DNA from: Volvox africanus
Lineage: Eukaryota; Chlorophyta; Chlorophyceae; Chlamydomonadales; Volvocaceae
Length of the DNA: 64,000 nt
Direction: 5' to 3'
Assembly: GCA_030268105.1 (NCBI GenBank)
Contig: BSDZ01000017.1
Span: 3,204,001 to 3,268,000, forward strand
Shown here piece by piece: positions 1 through 12,900 of the stretch. A program made the position numbers and the translations under genes. Position 1 is the stretch's first letter, and the number at the start of each line of letters is the position of its first letter. The notes under the pieces are model-generated. The model was not told the origin of the DNA. It worked only from the letters and a program-made list of their open reading frames with translations, and did not search any database.

Positions 1-919
1 TTTCTGCTTTGCGTGATCTTAACGGCCGTTAAGTTTGGATCATTAGTGATAGGACGGGCTTCTATGCGCATCTAGCTGCCTTTGTTAGGGGCGCGGCTGG
101 ATACCAAAGCTAGGACCCTGCTTGCCCGCTCCAGCATTTCAGCAACTCTGCCTTGAAATGTGTTAGGCATACCTAAAGCCAAGCAAATGTACAATCGTGG
201 AATATAGTGGATCCTGCAACGGTTGGCCAAAATGCACACCTCTTGTTCATGGACTCCAACTTCCTGGACATCCTGTAAACCAAAGCGCACCCCAGCATGG
301 CTAAATTGTGTCACCAGCCCTTTCCGTTATCGTTAAAATTAGGATAATAGTTATCAAGCCTGAATACTACCAGCGAATGTGTGACCAAAGGATATAAAGC
401 CGTTCGTAAGAAAAATGCGATCGGATATAAGCGATTAATACGGCGTCTACGCTCACGCCCCAGACTGAGGTTAAACCCTTCCGGAGAGACACCTTAACAA
501 CACTCATACGCAGATACGTTCCGTCATTGCGGCCACATAACAGCTGCAGAATCAAGCCTAACGCATATATGCAGGAAAACTGTGGCACTACGACAGACCG
601 TGTGGCACGTAAGATTTGATATTTGGCATTTGTCACGCCCACGTTAACCTTTCGCGTGCGCATACATTTCCAAAGCAGCCCTGCACTCAGTTCCCACCAC
701 ACTTCTGTGGCAGGCCGTGAGGTGCAAATTTTGCACCACACGGCCTGCTTCTTTCTGATGCATCGCTCTCCGCATTTTGTCGTACAGATGTCCCAACGCA
801 TGTCGCCATAGGGTGCCCAGTGTAGTACAGGTTCCCACCCCGTTTCAACCCACCACGCACAAAAAGCGATTAGGCCCGCCGTCCCACTTTTTTTCCTGTT
901 CGTTGCTCGCACCACGTCC
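1..919. other. no supported gene
   Basis: The open frames here are short, overlap on both strands and show no recognisable motif or consistent splice structure. I see nothing that can be annotated. Confidence 0.4.
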
Positions 920-1418
920 TCAGCCCTGACGCACAACCCGCGCGCCCAACTCCGCCGTGTTTGCAACTGTGTCCGCTGCCGCAGTCGTCGCCTGGCTTAT
1001 GACGTACAGAACGCTGTTATGCACCACCAGCAAGGACGCCAGGCCATCTGTCATGCTGCCCTGCACGTTCACCATATGACCCTGTACCGCCGATGCGTGG
1101 CCCGCCAGGGCAGCCAGCTGCGACTGTACCTGAGCGCGCACTTGTGCACCTGCTTCGGTAGACTGCTGCAGCGTAGAGCTGACCGCTTCGCCAGCCCGCT
1201 CTCCGAGGACGGTTTTATCAAGGCCGCCCGGAGCCAAAAACGAAACCGCCACCACAGCACCCGCGGCGGCGACAGTAGCGAGCAACAGCAGTGCGGTACT
1301 GCTGGATGTGGAAGGCATATCGGCGGCCGCATCCTCGCCAATTTGCACAGAAGAATCGCTGTGCGCCTCTGGCGCTGGTACAACTGGGGCGCCACCGGAG
1401 AGCGATACCCATGTGTCT
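920..1418 (-). CDS. hypothetical alanine-rich membrane protein, 3' exon
   Basis: Not recognised. The minus-strand frame stops at 920. It encodes an acidic, serine-rich stretch, then one strongly hydrophobic segment (ALLLLATVAAAGAVVAVSFL, coded near 1235-1295), then about 90 residues rich in Ala, Gln, Val and Ser that look helical. The open frame runs upstream past the first Met to a possible acceptor (CGGTAG) near 1418, so this is probably a terminal exon rather than a whole gene. A single membrane anchor with a helical tail is all that can be said. It may belong with the minus-strand frame at 1958-2655, but I could not find a splice join that keeps phase. Confidence 0.3.
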
Positions 1419-1957
1419 GCCTACCGCAGATCGGCCATGTAAGGGCGGCACCTCAGCACAATTTTTCCGACCCATATTACTGTCCAATCCAAACGGCACG
1501 AATGTCCTCAGACAGTACAAGACGGCATTTGCTAAAGACATGACGAGCGGCGCTTTTTAACATTGTACACGAACAAGCTAACTTATTGACTGCTCAGAAA
1601 TTACAAGACCAGTGTTTAACCGTTGTTCACTGACAGCAACAGTGCGCCCTTACGGCCCAAACCCTCGAAATCCGTACCTTGGCAATATCGGCTGTTGCTT
1701 CAGACAACGCCAACGTGGGAGTCAGCTCCTCCTCAGCAACTGTTGGTTCATGTAAGGAAATACACAATAACTGGATCCTACATGAAATTTAGATGTTTGG
1801 CTAGCTAAATCAGGCGCGGCGCCTTTCTGTTGGCCCTTCCTGATACCTAGGCATACGCAGCACATACACACACACCTAGGCGGCATACATCGGACCTGCT
1901 AACGATGCATGTGGAGTAAGATGAACTATTCAACAATACATACACTTCAAGACCTAT

Positions 1958-2655
1958 TCACGATTGCAGGGGTGATTTCTTACCAGCAGCCGCATCTAAT
2001 GATTCAGATTCCAAGGCTACAGCTGGTTCCGATTCTAGCTCAGACGCGGAGGGCGACGGCGAGAGTGTTGGTGCAGGCGTGAACGCCTGAACCATGCTCT
2101 TGGTCACGCCCCATTGGCATGAGACATCCCATTTACCGGGCTCCTCAGTGATGTCCAGGACCCGATTCCCGCCATCCTCCCACCGAGATACCGATTTATT
2201 TGCTGGATTGTACACAATGCACTGCGGGGCGGTCAGGGATTCACATGGGCGTTGGTGTGATGGCATAACCAGTAAGTTGGCAAGCCTCACAAGAGATTGC
2301 GGGTCAACTACCTGACTAAACTCTCTCAGCGTTTGCGAGAAACAGCACCCAAGCATGCAGCTGGAGGTTCTGCTCATTCACTTATTAAGCACCTGGGCGT
2401 GCCTTTGCCTGCTGTGGCTGAGCTGACAGGCTGATTGCAATCCTCCCACCTTAAATTCATAATGCCCTGCACGGATAGGCACCTCCGCAGTCCAAACATC
2501 GCCTTCAGTCCACGTAAGCTGAAGGGCCTGATCTGCAGACCATTCTCCGAGCAGTGCGCCAGAACCAACAACCTGGTCTTATGGGGTCCGTCCCCAACAG
2601 AGGGTGAATTTAAAAACACAGAAAGAAAATTAATTTTCTCTGCTTGATCGTTCAA
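1958..2655 (-). CDS. hypothetical protein, candidate exons
   Basis: Not recognised. Two abutting minus-strand frames (2655-2374 and 2377-1958) read like conserved protein. The first includes SLRGLKAMFGLRRCLSVQG. The second includes SRWEDGGNRVLDITEEPGKW and ends in a Ser/Glu/Pro-rich low-complexity tail. They are in different frames and lie too close for a normal intron (about 23 bases), so there is either a frameshift between them or only one is real. The composition is gene-like and no family is apparent. Confidence 0.25.
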
Positions 2656-3534
2656 TTTGTGCCAAAAAAGTGGAGAAATGATAGGGTTTTGTCTACCGCG
2701 CAGAAACTACCGCCCGCCCTCAAAACAACTTACCCTGACTACCTCTCCGTAGTTAACTCTGTAGGGTATCTTAATCTTCACAGTTGGTGTTGTAAGATTT
2801 TGCGAGGCCTGCAACCAATAGCCAACGTGCGCGCGATCACAACATTTGGGATCGGTTGATATCGGTTTACAGGTGCTTCTACCTCGCCAACAGAAGAATA
2901 AAGGGGCAAGGACCTCCGCGCTGATGTCCATAATGTGAGGTTGGCTGCTGCACGGAAGCCTCTTTGAACTGCACAGTGCCCTCCTGTATAAAAAGGCTCT
3001 AATAATAACCATGCGATCATAGCGATGCTAGCTGCTGATGTTTAGTTGCTGATAATACTATTCGAGCCTCACCGCGACGATAAGGCAAGCAGAGCTCCTG
3101 GTGAACACGAGCTCGAGATAAGATTATCATGCCCTCTCCGGCTGGGCACACTAACTTCGCCCGCATATCTTGGTGTAAATAATGACAACTTGCTTTCTAA
3201 TCGACACCAGATCTTTATCTAAACCAGACCAAAGTAAGCCTTTACTAGAACCTGAGGACGAATTGGACGGTGAATAATACAGCTGCTAGTTAGACCCTTG
3301 CCACAGCCATAACAGGTCAAGATCCTCCAAAATTAAAAGCCATATTACTAGCTTAAGATGAAAAAGTAATGCGAGAAGAGAGTTTCATCGAACAAAAGGA
3401 TGAGTTTCGGAGCCGCACACGTGCTGTGTAGGATGGAATATATAAGTATGGAATATATATTACGGATTATTATAATACTTCCTTTAGCATCTTAACGAAT
3501 CTGGCACCGCATGTGATCATAATTGTCCAGCGCA
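2656..3534. other. intergenic spacer upstream of the PAO-family gene
   Basis: This AT-richer spacer has only short frames. It probably contains the promoter and 5' UTR of the gene starting at 3535, but I recognise no specific promoter element. Confidence 0.35.
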
Positions 3535-6500
3535 ATGCATAATGGTGGACACTTAAGAGCCCAAAGAAAGGGTTTTGGTTGGAAATGTTACCGTCGGGAA
3601 GGAGTTCGATTGGGAGGGCCAGCAAAGCTTTTGCCTAGCATCCTATACTCGAAAAGTATCGCTAGACTTGATTCACCACGATTCAAGGCGGCAGCGCTAA
3701 CAACACTGCGCGTGATCTGTTGTGCGATTAAGTCCATCGATTCGCCCAAGACCGATGAATTTGAGCTTGGCAAGTTATTATCGGATGGAAGCACGATTGA
3801 TTGGTTCAACGAGTGGTACCCAGTCGCTTTCACAAAGTAGGTTCTGAATAATGGTGTGTTTATGTTCAAGATATTAAAGGATGTAACTTGACACCGGGCG
3901 TTTCATCCTCAGTGCAAACCTATTTCCTTGGTATGGGTCGTTAGTCATGTCTTAGTAGTAAGACAGTTTCGCAGGTAGTGTTTCCGAAGGCAGAGTCTTA
4001 ACCACTTTTTCGGCAATGTGGTGCATCTGCACCTGATAGTCTTGACCTGCACCAGTTGGCGCCGCGGTCATCCTACCGCTGTTCGTACCCTAAGGCCGCC
4101 TTCAATCTACCTATCTACCATTCAATCTATCAATCTCCGCGGCCCCCTGCTGCCTCCTACCGGGGCCCGCCGCTCCCACTCCTTTTAACTCCTTGCCCTC
4201 CAGGGATCTGGACAAAACTCGGCCGCACCGCTTCGTGCTGCTTGATATCCCCTTGGCCATTTGGTGGGATCCCAATGCAGCAGCCTGGAGGGTGCTTGAG
4301 GATGTGTGCCCGCACCGATTGGTGCCTCTAAGGTGCGAAGCGGGCGAAGGACGAGGGCTGCAACACGGAGGGACAGGGGCTGGAGGGGATGGGGCATGAG
4401 GCATGGTGCGCAGGTTGGACGCAGCGTAAGTGGAGATCACCACGATTGGGACTTCGGCCTGTGGCTGCTACCTCTGCAATTTGTCACTTCATTGCCTATG
4501 TACAGGTTCTTGTCCGCTTGATCTAAAATTTCCACGTCTCTTCGTCGCAAACATGGAATGGCACCAGTACACGTCATGCCGTCTTCCATGCGCGCCCCTG
4601 AAGGTACTTTTGATTTGTAAAGTTGCCCGGGACAGACGGGCTACGCAATCCCCCTTGTGTTCCCCATCACTGTGTTCCCCTCTCTGCCTTACTCGTCTCC
4701 GTGTGTCTCTATCCTCCATCGTCACCGCGTCCTGTCACTCGCTCCTGTTTACCATCTGACCTAACTGCCCAACCTGCAAGCTGACGCCGGCCCCTGACCC
4801 CTCAACAGCGAGGGGCGCATTAACGAGGCCGGACTTCTTGAATGCGGGTACCACGGCTGGGCCTTTAATAGCCGGGGTCGCTGCGAGGTGGTGCCTCAGG
4901 TGGGTCGGTGGTGCCTGTGGAGCATGTAGGACCGGGGAAACTGGGCGAGGATGGGAGAAAAAGAAGACCTCCAAGTGCCTTCTAATGGGAGAAGAAGGTA
5001 TTCTATCCTGACGGACGGACGGACGGATGAACGGACAGGTAGAGGAAGGTGTGATGCGCCGGGCGAGCGGTGGCACACCTCAGTGGCCAAATCAGTAGCT
5101 GAGCATTTTCATGAGGGCGTGATGAGGGCCTGGGCTTAGCCCTGCTCGGCAAGGGGCTATCCTTAGCGCACCTTTCCATCCAGAATTTGTGTCGCGTACC
5201 CGCTTGGGGTCTTGGGTTCCGAGACCTGGAAGCGTTCGTATGACGCACATGCAGTCCAGTGCACATCTTACGGCTCGCTGCAATTTTTAAGTGGCGGCAC
5301 CATTCGCGACAAATAAAGACAGAGGCGGCGCCGGGACGCGCGTGACCCAACTCCCTTCTGCGCGATAGCATTCAGTTAGGAATATGAATATTCACTCTCC
5401 CTGAACGCTGACAGTCAGCCTTGCACCCCTTTAATCCCATCCAATCGTTTCTATCATGATCTGTTCGGCATTCGCGGCGCGCAGCAAGGCAAGACCGATA
5501 CACCGCGCGCCTGTGCGGTGGCTTATCATGCGGCTGAGCGTCAAGGACTGTTATTTGTACTCCCCAAGCCGCTGCCGCCGGCGCTACTGCCCAACGGTGA
5601 CGCCAACGCAAGCCTGGGAGAGGCGTTGATGGAGGCGGTGGCGGAGGAGGCGCGGATTCCGCTGGTCCCGGAGCTAGATGAAAGGGACTGCAAGTGGGTT
5701 TGTCAGGTATGTGGTGTGGTGTGGTGCCGTGTACATATTTAAGATCTCTGTGTGGGCATCGATTGTAGCACGGAGATAACACAGCGAGATAGGCGCATGG
5801 ACGCACCAAAGCGCTGCCTGCTTTCCGGGACTGGCATCCCCGGGATAAATGGTCGCCATGGATACCAGCGAATACCAATGTCACCACAGCGCCTATGAAG
5901 GGCCTATGCTTGTGTGCCTACCAGCGAAGTACTCTTGACTTCCTGGCAAGTGTAAATGACCAGAATCCATCCGATCGGGAAGAGCTGCTGCATCAGGGTC
6001 AGTCTATCAACGCTCGCCGGCTCTCGCAGGATACCTGGCGTGACTTGCCGTATGACTGGTCCACGCTCCTAGAGAATGTGCTTGACCCCAGCCATGTGCC
6101 CTTCACTCATCACGCTTCTCTGAGCAACAGAAAAAATATCGTAAGTGGTTGGTGGAACTTCGGGAAAGGTGGGACAGACAGGATCAGGAACCTATATGCA
6201 CCATGACAACTTGGCGAAGCTTGTGGCCATTTAGGTTTTGCCTCCACTCCCCCTGGCCTTCGGACCCGGACTGGCGCAGTGGCTGCGTGCTTACCCGCAC
6301 CAGCGACGACGGTACTTTCACAGCACTGCATGACCCTCCGTGTCAAAGACTCCTGATATTGCCTTGCGCAGATAGCCGCAGCCGTAAACGGCCGTAGTAG
6401 TGTCCTCCTAGTCGCCACAGTCCCCGACCGTCCTCCTTCCCTCATGTCGTGCAGGGAGCGTTTGACCTGAAGCTGATGTCACCGCTCTCGAAGCACGGCT

Positions 6501-9306
6501 TTGATGGCATATGGAAGACAGGTGAAATATGGTCTGTGAGAGATATGATATGTCCAAGGAAGTGGAAAATGTACGCTGTGATGGAGGGCCCAGCTACGCT
6601 GCAATTGCGTATGAAATGGCGCATCAACAGCAAAAGCACCATTTCTCCATCTGTACAATGACAACATCTGCTTGGGCACGGTTGCTGTACATTCTTACTG
6701 CCTGGATTTCGTCCATTTGATTCCCAATGCCCATGCCTCGTTTGCCTCCCGATCCCCACCTGCCAGGCCCCCGCGCCGGCCAGCTGGGGTCACAGTCCAC
6801 CACCTTCATCGCCCCGGTCTTCATGAGAAACCGCCTGGATTCAAAGGCCTTCTCCGCAATGACGGTTGTGTACGCGGGTACGTGGTGATCAGGCGGAAGG
6901 ATGGAAGTGCCGGGTTTGAAGTGGCTAGTGTCGGGGGAGGGATTGGGACGCGGTGCAGCGGGCAAGGGGTCACCAGGCAAGGGGTAACGCGCGAACGATG
7001 GCCATTCCTCTATTCATGTATATGGTTGTTCAGTCCCTTTCCGATGGGAGGACGCCACTAATGTGCCTAGAGGTCTGTGAAGCCCTTTTTATCTTAGCTG
7101 ATCCTGTGTTCGCGGTGACTGCACGCGCTACAGAAGGCCCGTTACATCACCCTTCTGTTTGCGGCTGCAGTGCCCATGCGACCTGGCCGCTGCCGCCTGA
7201 TCAACCGGAATATTTTCCAGTTTAACAACCCGCTACCGCAGTTCTTGATCAGGTAAGGGCATGGGGGAATGCATGCGGGCTATGGAATGTGCTAATGTAG
7301 AGTAGAAGCGGCGGGCATATGCGAGACGTACGTGCCCACGTATTTGATCTAGTCTGATAATTACTGGCCAATTTGATTGGTAAGGAAGCGCACCTGAATT
7401 CAGAAAAAGATTACGTAAGACTGAAGTGATGCACCACGGCCGTTGACATTAGTATAAAGGCCTCGCTCCTACCCGCGAGGAGCAAGCCGGAGCCACCGTC
7501 CAAAAGAAGGTAACCCAAATCAGATGTCGCAGTTGCAGTTGCCGATTGCGAGCAGAATGCAAAAGGTTCAACAAATCGGATGTGGGACATGGGCGTGCGG
7601 GGAAGTTTATGAGGGTTTATTGGAGCGCACAAGGAGGAGAGGAGATGTAACCGTCGGCCACACCAGGGGGCCAGTTTCGTGTTCGTCCTTGGCTGCTGTC
7701 TGGCCGTTCGACGCGGTTGAAGGTTGCCGGGTGACGTCACCAAGCAGGGGTGGGGAACTGGGGATGAGTTGGTTTTAAAGTTTGCAGATAATTGCGAAGT
7801 TTTAATCGAACTCAGAGAGTACCTGTGGTTTCTCCCGATACATACATCGTGATGTGCGCCTGCCAACGATGCCATGCCGGGCTGGTGCTCGATTGTCGGT
7901 CGCTCTGTAAGGCACCTTCCGGCCCTCCCGCTTCGGGACGACCTCTCAGCCTCCTGTTAACCTCCCTTGTACTCCCGTGTACTCCTAACGTCTGAACCCA
8001 CGGGCCCAACGCTTATCTTTGTTTCTCGTCTGACGGTTCAATTCCTTCTGGCCATTCCACCTGTGTCCCCCCATGTGCCCCCAAGCTCCGTGCCCGGCTG
8101 GTGGAACCATATCTCCTCCCATTTGCTTCTGGAGGACGACCAGATCTTCCTTCACCTGGGCGAGCAGGAGATCGCTCGGAGGAGGGCAGAGGGAGTGTCG
8201 CACTCGCAGGTGGGTGACTGCATGTTACGATTGGGCCATCAGCTGTTTCCCCAACCTTTCCAGCGATCACCTGCTGAGTGCTGACCGATACGGGACTACT
8301 AGGGCTCATCAGCTCACAGTAACATCCGGTGGTCTGGCAGGAGATTGGATGGCTACAGGACTGCATGGGTCTGCTGAGGTGCCCGGTCCTTTGCTTCTTC
8401 ATGCTGCCGAGCAAATCCGTGATCAGACCAACTGACACAGAAAAAAAGACCGACCGGCCAACTAAAAATTGGCACCGCAATGTGGTAATCTTTCTTTGCC
8501 ATTCTTTTATACTTGTATCTCTTTATCAGGCATGTAGTATAAGTTCACTCGCTGGGCCCGCTAGGGTTTATCTAGAGTCTATTTTTTCCCTTTCTGTTTT
8601 GCACGAGAGTTGCCTCGTCTTGGCCAGACTCGTGCCCGTCCTTGCCCTCATGGTCCAGACCTTCCGCGTCCTGGAGGTACCCCACCAGACCTGTCCCTGG
8701 CTCCCCCGTCCCTCACTGCTCTGGCAGGTGTGTTACATGCCCTCGCAAGCGGACACTTACGTAATCAACTTCAACCGCTGGATCCAGAAATATGGAGGGG
8801 GGGGCCCCTTTGGTGGAGCCGACGCGGGCTTTGTGGAGGCCATAGGCGCGCGGCTGAGCCGGCAGCAGTTGTTGGACCGCTACAGCCAGCACACCGAAAA
8901 CTGCGCCACCTGCCAGCGCGGCCTCAAACAGATCAGCATTGCTCGCACCATCGTGGGTGCCGTACACTTTATATCAGGGTTACTCTCAACTCTCTGTGCC
9001 GCCGTCGGCGTGGAAGCTGCGTCTACGGGGACCGCTGCGGTTTCTGCGGGGGCCTTGTCAACGGCAGCAGGGCCTGCAGGCGCCGGTGGCGGCTCCGGCG
9101 TGGTCGCTGCCGTCGGCTGGGCGTTATTGAAGGCCGCAGTTCTGGTCGCAGGGCCGCACGACCCTTCGGGTGTTGGGTACATGGTTCGTGCGGCGGTCTG
9201 GGCACTTGTGGCTGCTGCTGCAGCTCTTGCAGGGTCGCGATTAGATGGTCTGCGGCGACTGTTCTACGAGGGTGTGTACCCGCCGCCACGGAACTTGAAA
9301 GCATAA
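3535..9306 (+). CDS. PAO-family Rieske [2Fe-2S] oxygenase, plastid, 10 exons
   Basis: This is a Rieske non-haem iron oxygenase of the PAO/ACD1/TIC55/PTC52/CAO family, which oxidises chlorophyll-type tetrapyrroles at plastid membranes. Exons are 3535-3836, 4204-4332, 4809-4899, 5485-5706, 6030-6140, 6455-6521, 6767-6877, 7171-7252, 8086-8209 and 8728-9306. Phases agree and give 605 residues. The basic N-terminus (about 75 residues) looks like a transit peptide. WYPVAF precedes the Rieske ligands C136-P-H138 and C156-G-Y-H159. The mononuclear iron motif ENVLDPSHVPFTHH (263-276) supplies N264, D267, H270 and H275. The C-terminal H468...C472-x-x-C475 typical of PAO/TIC55-type proteins is present, followed by Ala/Gly-rich hydrophobic segments that may anchor it. 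The ATG at 3535 is used because an upstream splice is not excluded but is not needed. Substrate is not assignable: green algae carry several paralogues. Exons 4-10 recur as a decayed inverted copy at 58.75-61.02 kb. Confidence 0.88.
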
Positions 9307-9965
9307 GCGATGAGAACCAGGATCTGCTGCAGGTTGAATCGTCTGCATGTGAGCCATGGGGGGACATTATGTCCGGCAGGCATGTGGGAACAGCAGGCAG
9401 GTCAGGGCTTTGATGCTTTTGTACACGATGCGGTGAAGGCGGTGGACTCACCCTTGGCGGCTTTTCCAGCTTATGCTTTGTTGTGCGTGAGAGGCTGAGC
9501 GACAGTCTGTGACTTAGGTCTGTGGTTGGAGGTAATGACAAGGTCTCGTCTTGCGCCCAGCTGAATTTAGTGTCAGCTAGGTTAGGAAAAGAGGCTGTCT
9601 CTTCCCAGTCAGCCCTAAGCATCGCTATTGCGCACCGCCCGGGGAAACGCCATATGAACTGAATACGCCACATGGGCCATATGGGCTGAATTGTCTGACT
9701 TTGTATCGGCACGCTTCCTCGCTTGGTCCTTCATGCTGCCTTTGTGCTCCAACCGTAATGAGTGTGGTGTAAGGTTCATGTAATGGGCAGAGGGTTAAAA
9801 TGCCGTCCAGAATTTTAAAGCTTCACCTTTGTAAATTCCTTCGCAAGTTATTGCACTGCGACCAAGAGACACAATTCGTTGCGATCATCGACGTTCCCAT
9901 ATGACTATATATTTGCTCCTCCTACTGACCTTCCGTAGTAACGTATGCCTGACTTATGCACAGCA
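9307..9965. other. 3' UTR and spacer between convergent genes
   Basis: This lies between the stop of the PAO-family gene and the stop of the F-box/LRR gene. TGTAA occurs near 9779 and 9830 as possible polyadenylation signals for the plus-strand gene. Homology to the second copy continues to about 9785. Copy 1 has about 27 extra bases near 9652-9680, where an imperfect CGCCATATG/CGCCACATG unit is repeated, and copy 2 lacks them. Confidence 0.5.
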
Positions 9966-12900
9966 TTAAAGGTACGGCAGACGGCGAGCAGCATCTATTA
10001 CACCTTGCGCAGCCGCAGAGTCAGCCCGTGGGCCCGCAAGGTGTAGGCTGCGAACCTGCGCCAGACGTCCTAGCTGTTCCGATACCTCCCTGGCCTCCGT
10101 TGCCTGCAGCCCGCACGCGTGCACTGTCAGGCAGCGCAGACCAGTCAGCACCGCCAGTGGGCGCAAGACATCCATCGCCGCCAATTCATCGACTGGAAAG
10201 CCCAGCAGAAGGAATTCCAGCTTACGCAAAGCTCCCAGGCTCCTCAACCCATGCCGGATCAGACACTGCCGCCAACAAGAGCATGTTCTTTCTCCCAAGC
10301 CACCACATCCTCCTTCGTGCTCCAGCTCCGCAACTGAACCACCGTCAGCATAACTCCAGTCGTCATACGCTGTGAGGCATGTAAACCTAACCGGCTTTCC
10401 CTCGTTTCTTCTATCCGCTGTCTCGCGCCCGAGGCTGTCATTGTCGCTCTTCTTCAAGTCGCCATTAGCAACCCCCTCAGCGCTGCAAGAAACTCCCATA
10501 CAGCTGCAGTACGCAAGGTGCCTTTGCTGACACTGCGGCAACACCTGTCTAACCCGGAGCCTCTCCTGCGCTTTCCATTGTGACTGTTGCACTATCTGCC
10601 CACCTGTGGGTCGTCCAGACGGCTTGCACTGCACCGACGCAGCGACCCCGGCCATCTTTCCGGAGTTGGCTCCAGACGGGGGAGTGTTCAGTGGATGTGG
10701 GGCATAGGCAATCTGGGTCTGAGGTCCCCCAAAACAGTTCCAACTAGTCCAAATGTTTGGCAAGCAACAACAGCAACAGCTGCCGCAGGAATAGACCCTG
10801 CTGGTCCGGTTCAAGAAGAGGGGCTGGGCGCCTGGAGGGCAGCACGTCAGGCAGCTTGGACCTGTGCTGTGGTCACAGCGTGAGGTGCTGCCAGGATACT
10901 GATGAGGTAGCCGTGTGACCGCTACGGCTGTTGCAGTGTAACCGCGGGGCCCTTCCCAGTCCTTGGGCTCGTGGCCCCGCGAGGAGCAGGCGCGCCAGGG
11001 GTGGCTGTCATTGAGCACCAAGACCTGCGACGGAAGGTTTTAAGGACCGAAATGCGGAGAGCGGAGTGAAAGACGTGATGCGATGAAAGCGGTGATGTGT
11101 TTCGCGGACGTCGTGCCCTCCAACAGGATGTCATTTAAGACATCAACAGCAGGTCGTAAGTGGCAACAATTGCAGCGTCATGCATGCCATAAGTATAATT
11201 CTGCCCTGCTTTATGTGCCTCAGGCATTTACCTTAACTTTAGAACGCTCAAGGACGCAATTCACACGACTCATACATGTTCCTGAACTTAAGGTGCCCGG
11301 ATGGCGGCTCCCTCTCGCCCTTAGTCGTCGGGCTCAAACCTCTTCCCCCACTGTGGTGAGCTCCGGCTCAAACATGCCAGCGTCATCTATTCCGAACCCA
11401 AGTCCCTCAATTCCAAAAGTCCAAAGTTGCCACCACCATACCTGCAACTGACTAGCTGCGCAGTCTCCTACCATGAAATGGGCGGGAGTGAGGCCGCAGT
11501 CTAGCACCTGAAGCTCAAGTAAGCCAATAAATCGTAAGATACCCATTAGACGAAGGGATGAAGGGAGAAGGGATAATGCCTTGGCTAAAGCTTGTTGGTG
11601 CACAGCAAAGAATGGAAGTACATCCCCTAAAAGGTCTTGTTGACCAATATTTCCCAACCTGTACCCTCTCTCCTAATCATCGAGTGGACCACATACGTCA
11701 CTCAAAAACGCGCTTAAGGTTTCCCGGCCACTGGTTACTCGCAAAGCCCAAATGCACTGGAACACACCTGCAGTGATGTAAGGCCCTTCAGCGATCCCGA
11801 TAACAACTGCAGCAGCTCTGTACCCCCCAGCCGCAGTCCGCTCAGTGCCAGCCGCGTCAGTCCCGGAGGGAGGCAGCGCGCCAATCCCACTCCCAAATCC
11901 AGCGCCCCCGCATCCTGCGCTGCCTTGCTGTTGTCGTCATCATCGTTATAGAAGAATGAAAGAATCTCCGCGGCAGCACCGGCACCGACAAGTCCACCGC
12001 TTGCACATGTGGGGTCGCGGGTGAAGCGGTCGCCATGCCCCCGGTTGCCGTTGTTGTTGTTATTCGTGTAGACGAGGCGGCAGTCCGTATCGTCCTCATC
12101 CAGCACGGCGCTGAGGCTGAGGTCGCGGAGGGAGGTCCATGAGGCCAGGAACTCTAGGGAGGGCCCCCCCGGGATATCTGCTCGGATTTGGCCTGATCGG
12201 GCGGCAGCCGGATGAAGTGGCAGGCAGTACCACAGCGGCGAGCCCATGGAGAGTTGAATGGGAACGAAATCCACGAGTCAGATGGGGGACGAAAGCGGCA
12301 AACGCGACAAAACACATTTTTCTCCTCGCCTCTCCTTTCCCTCCAAGCAACAATGCTCTCTATCCCCTGCTCACCCCTGAAGGCCAGTTGTGACAGATCT
12401 GTCCACGCCTTCGCAAGCTCGTAAACCACACGGCCGCTGAGGGAGATGAGGTGATGTCGCTCCGACGGGTCAGCTTGCATGGAGAACCTGATGTCGGGGG
12501 CGGTCGTAGGTGAGCGGGTGGGTGCATGAGACATTCGAGAAACCTGCATCAATTCTAACAACGTATTGCAACCGAAACTGAAGGATAAGAAGATAGCAAT
12601 TCGACGCTGGTGGGAGGCGTTGAAATAGTTCGTACTCCCCAGATCCGAGGTGTGGGAGTTCGGCACATTAGCCAGGGACGACCCAAGGAAGACAAGGGCC
12701 CCGGGCGCCAACGCAGATTGGTGGCGGTACGTTGGGACGCACGGATTTAAGAGGGCGACACAAATGCAGGCATGCCTGGCTGGGGCCCCTTCTCTTCCGT
12801 TCGGTGCCGGTCGGCAGCACCAGCTCTTGAGCGCCTGTAACCTCATGTCATCAACGGGACGACTCCCTCTCTCTCTCTTCTGCATCGTTCGCATACCTCC

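Noticed and set aside
4985..5040. CGGACGGA-type short repeat as a possible functional element
   Set aside because: It is a brief simple repeat within intron 3 of the PAO-family gene.
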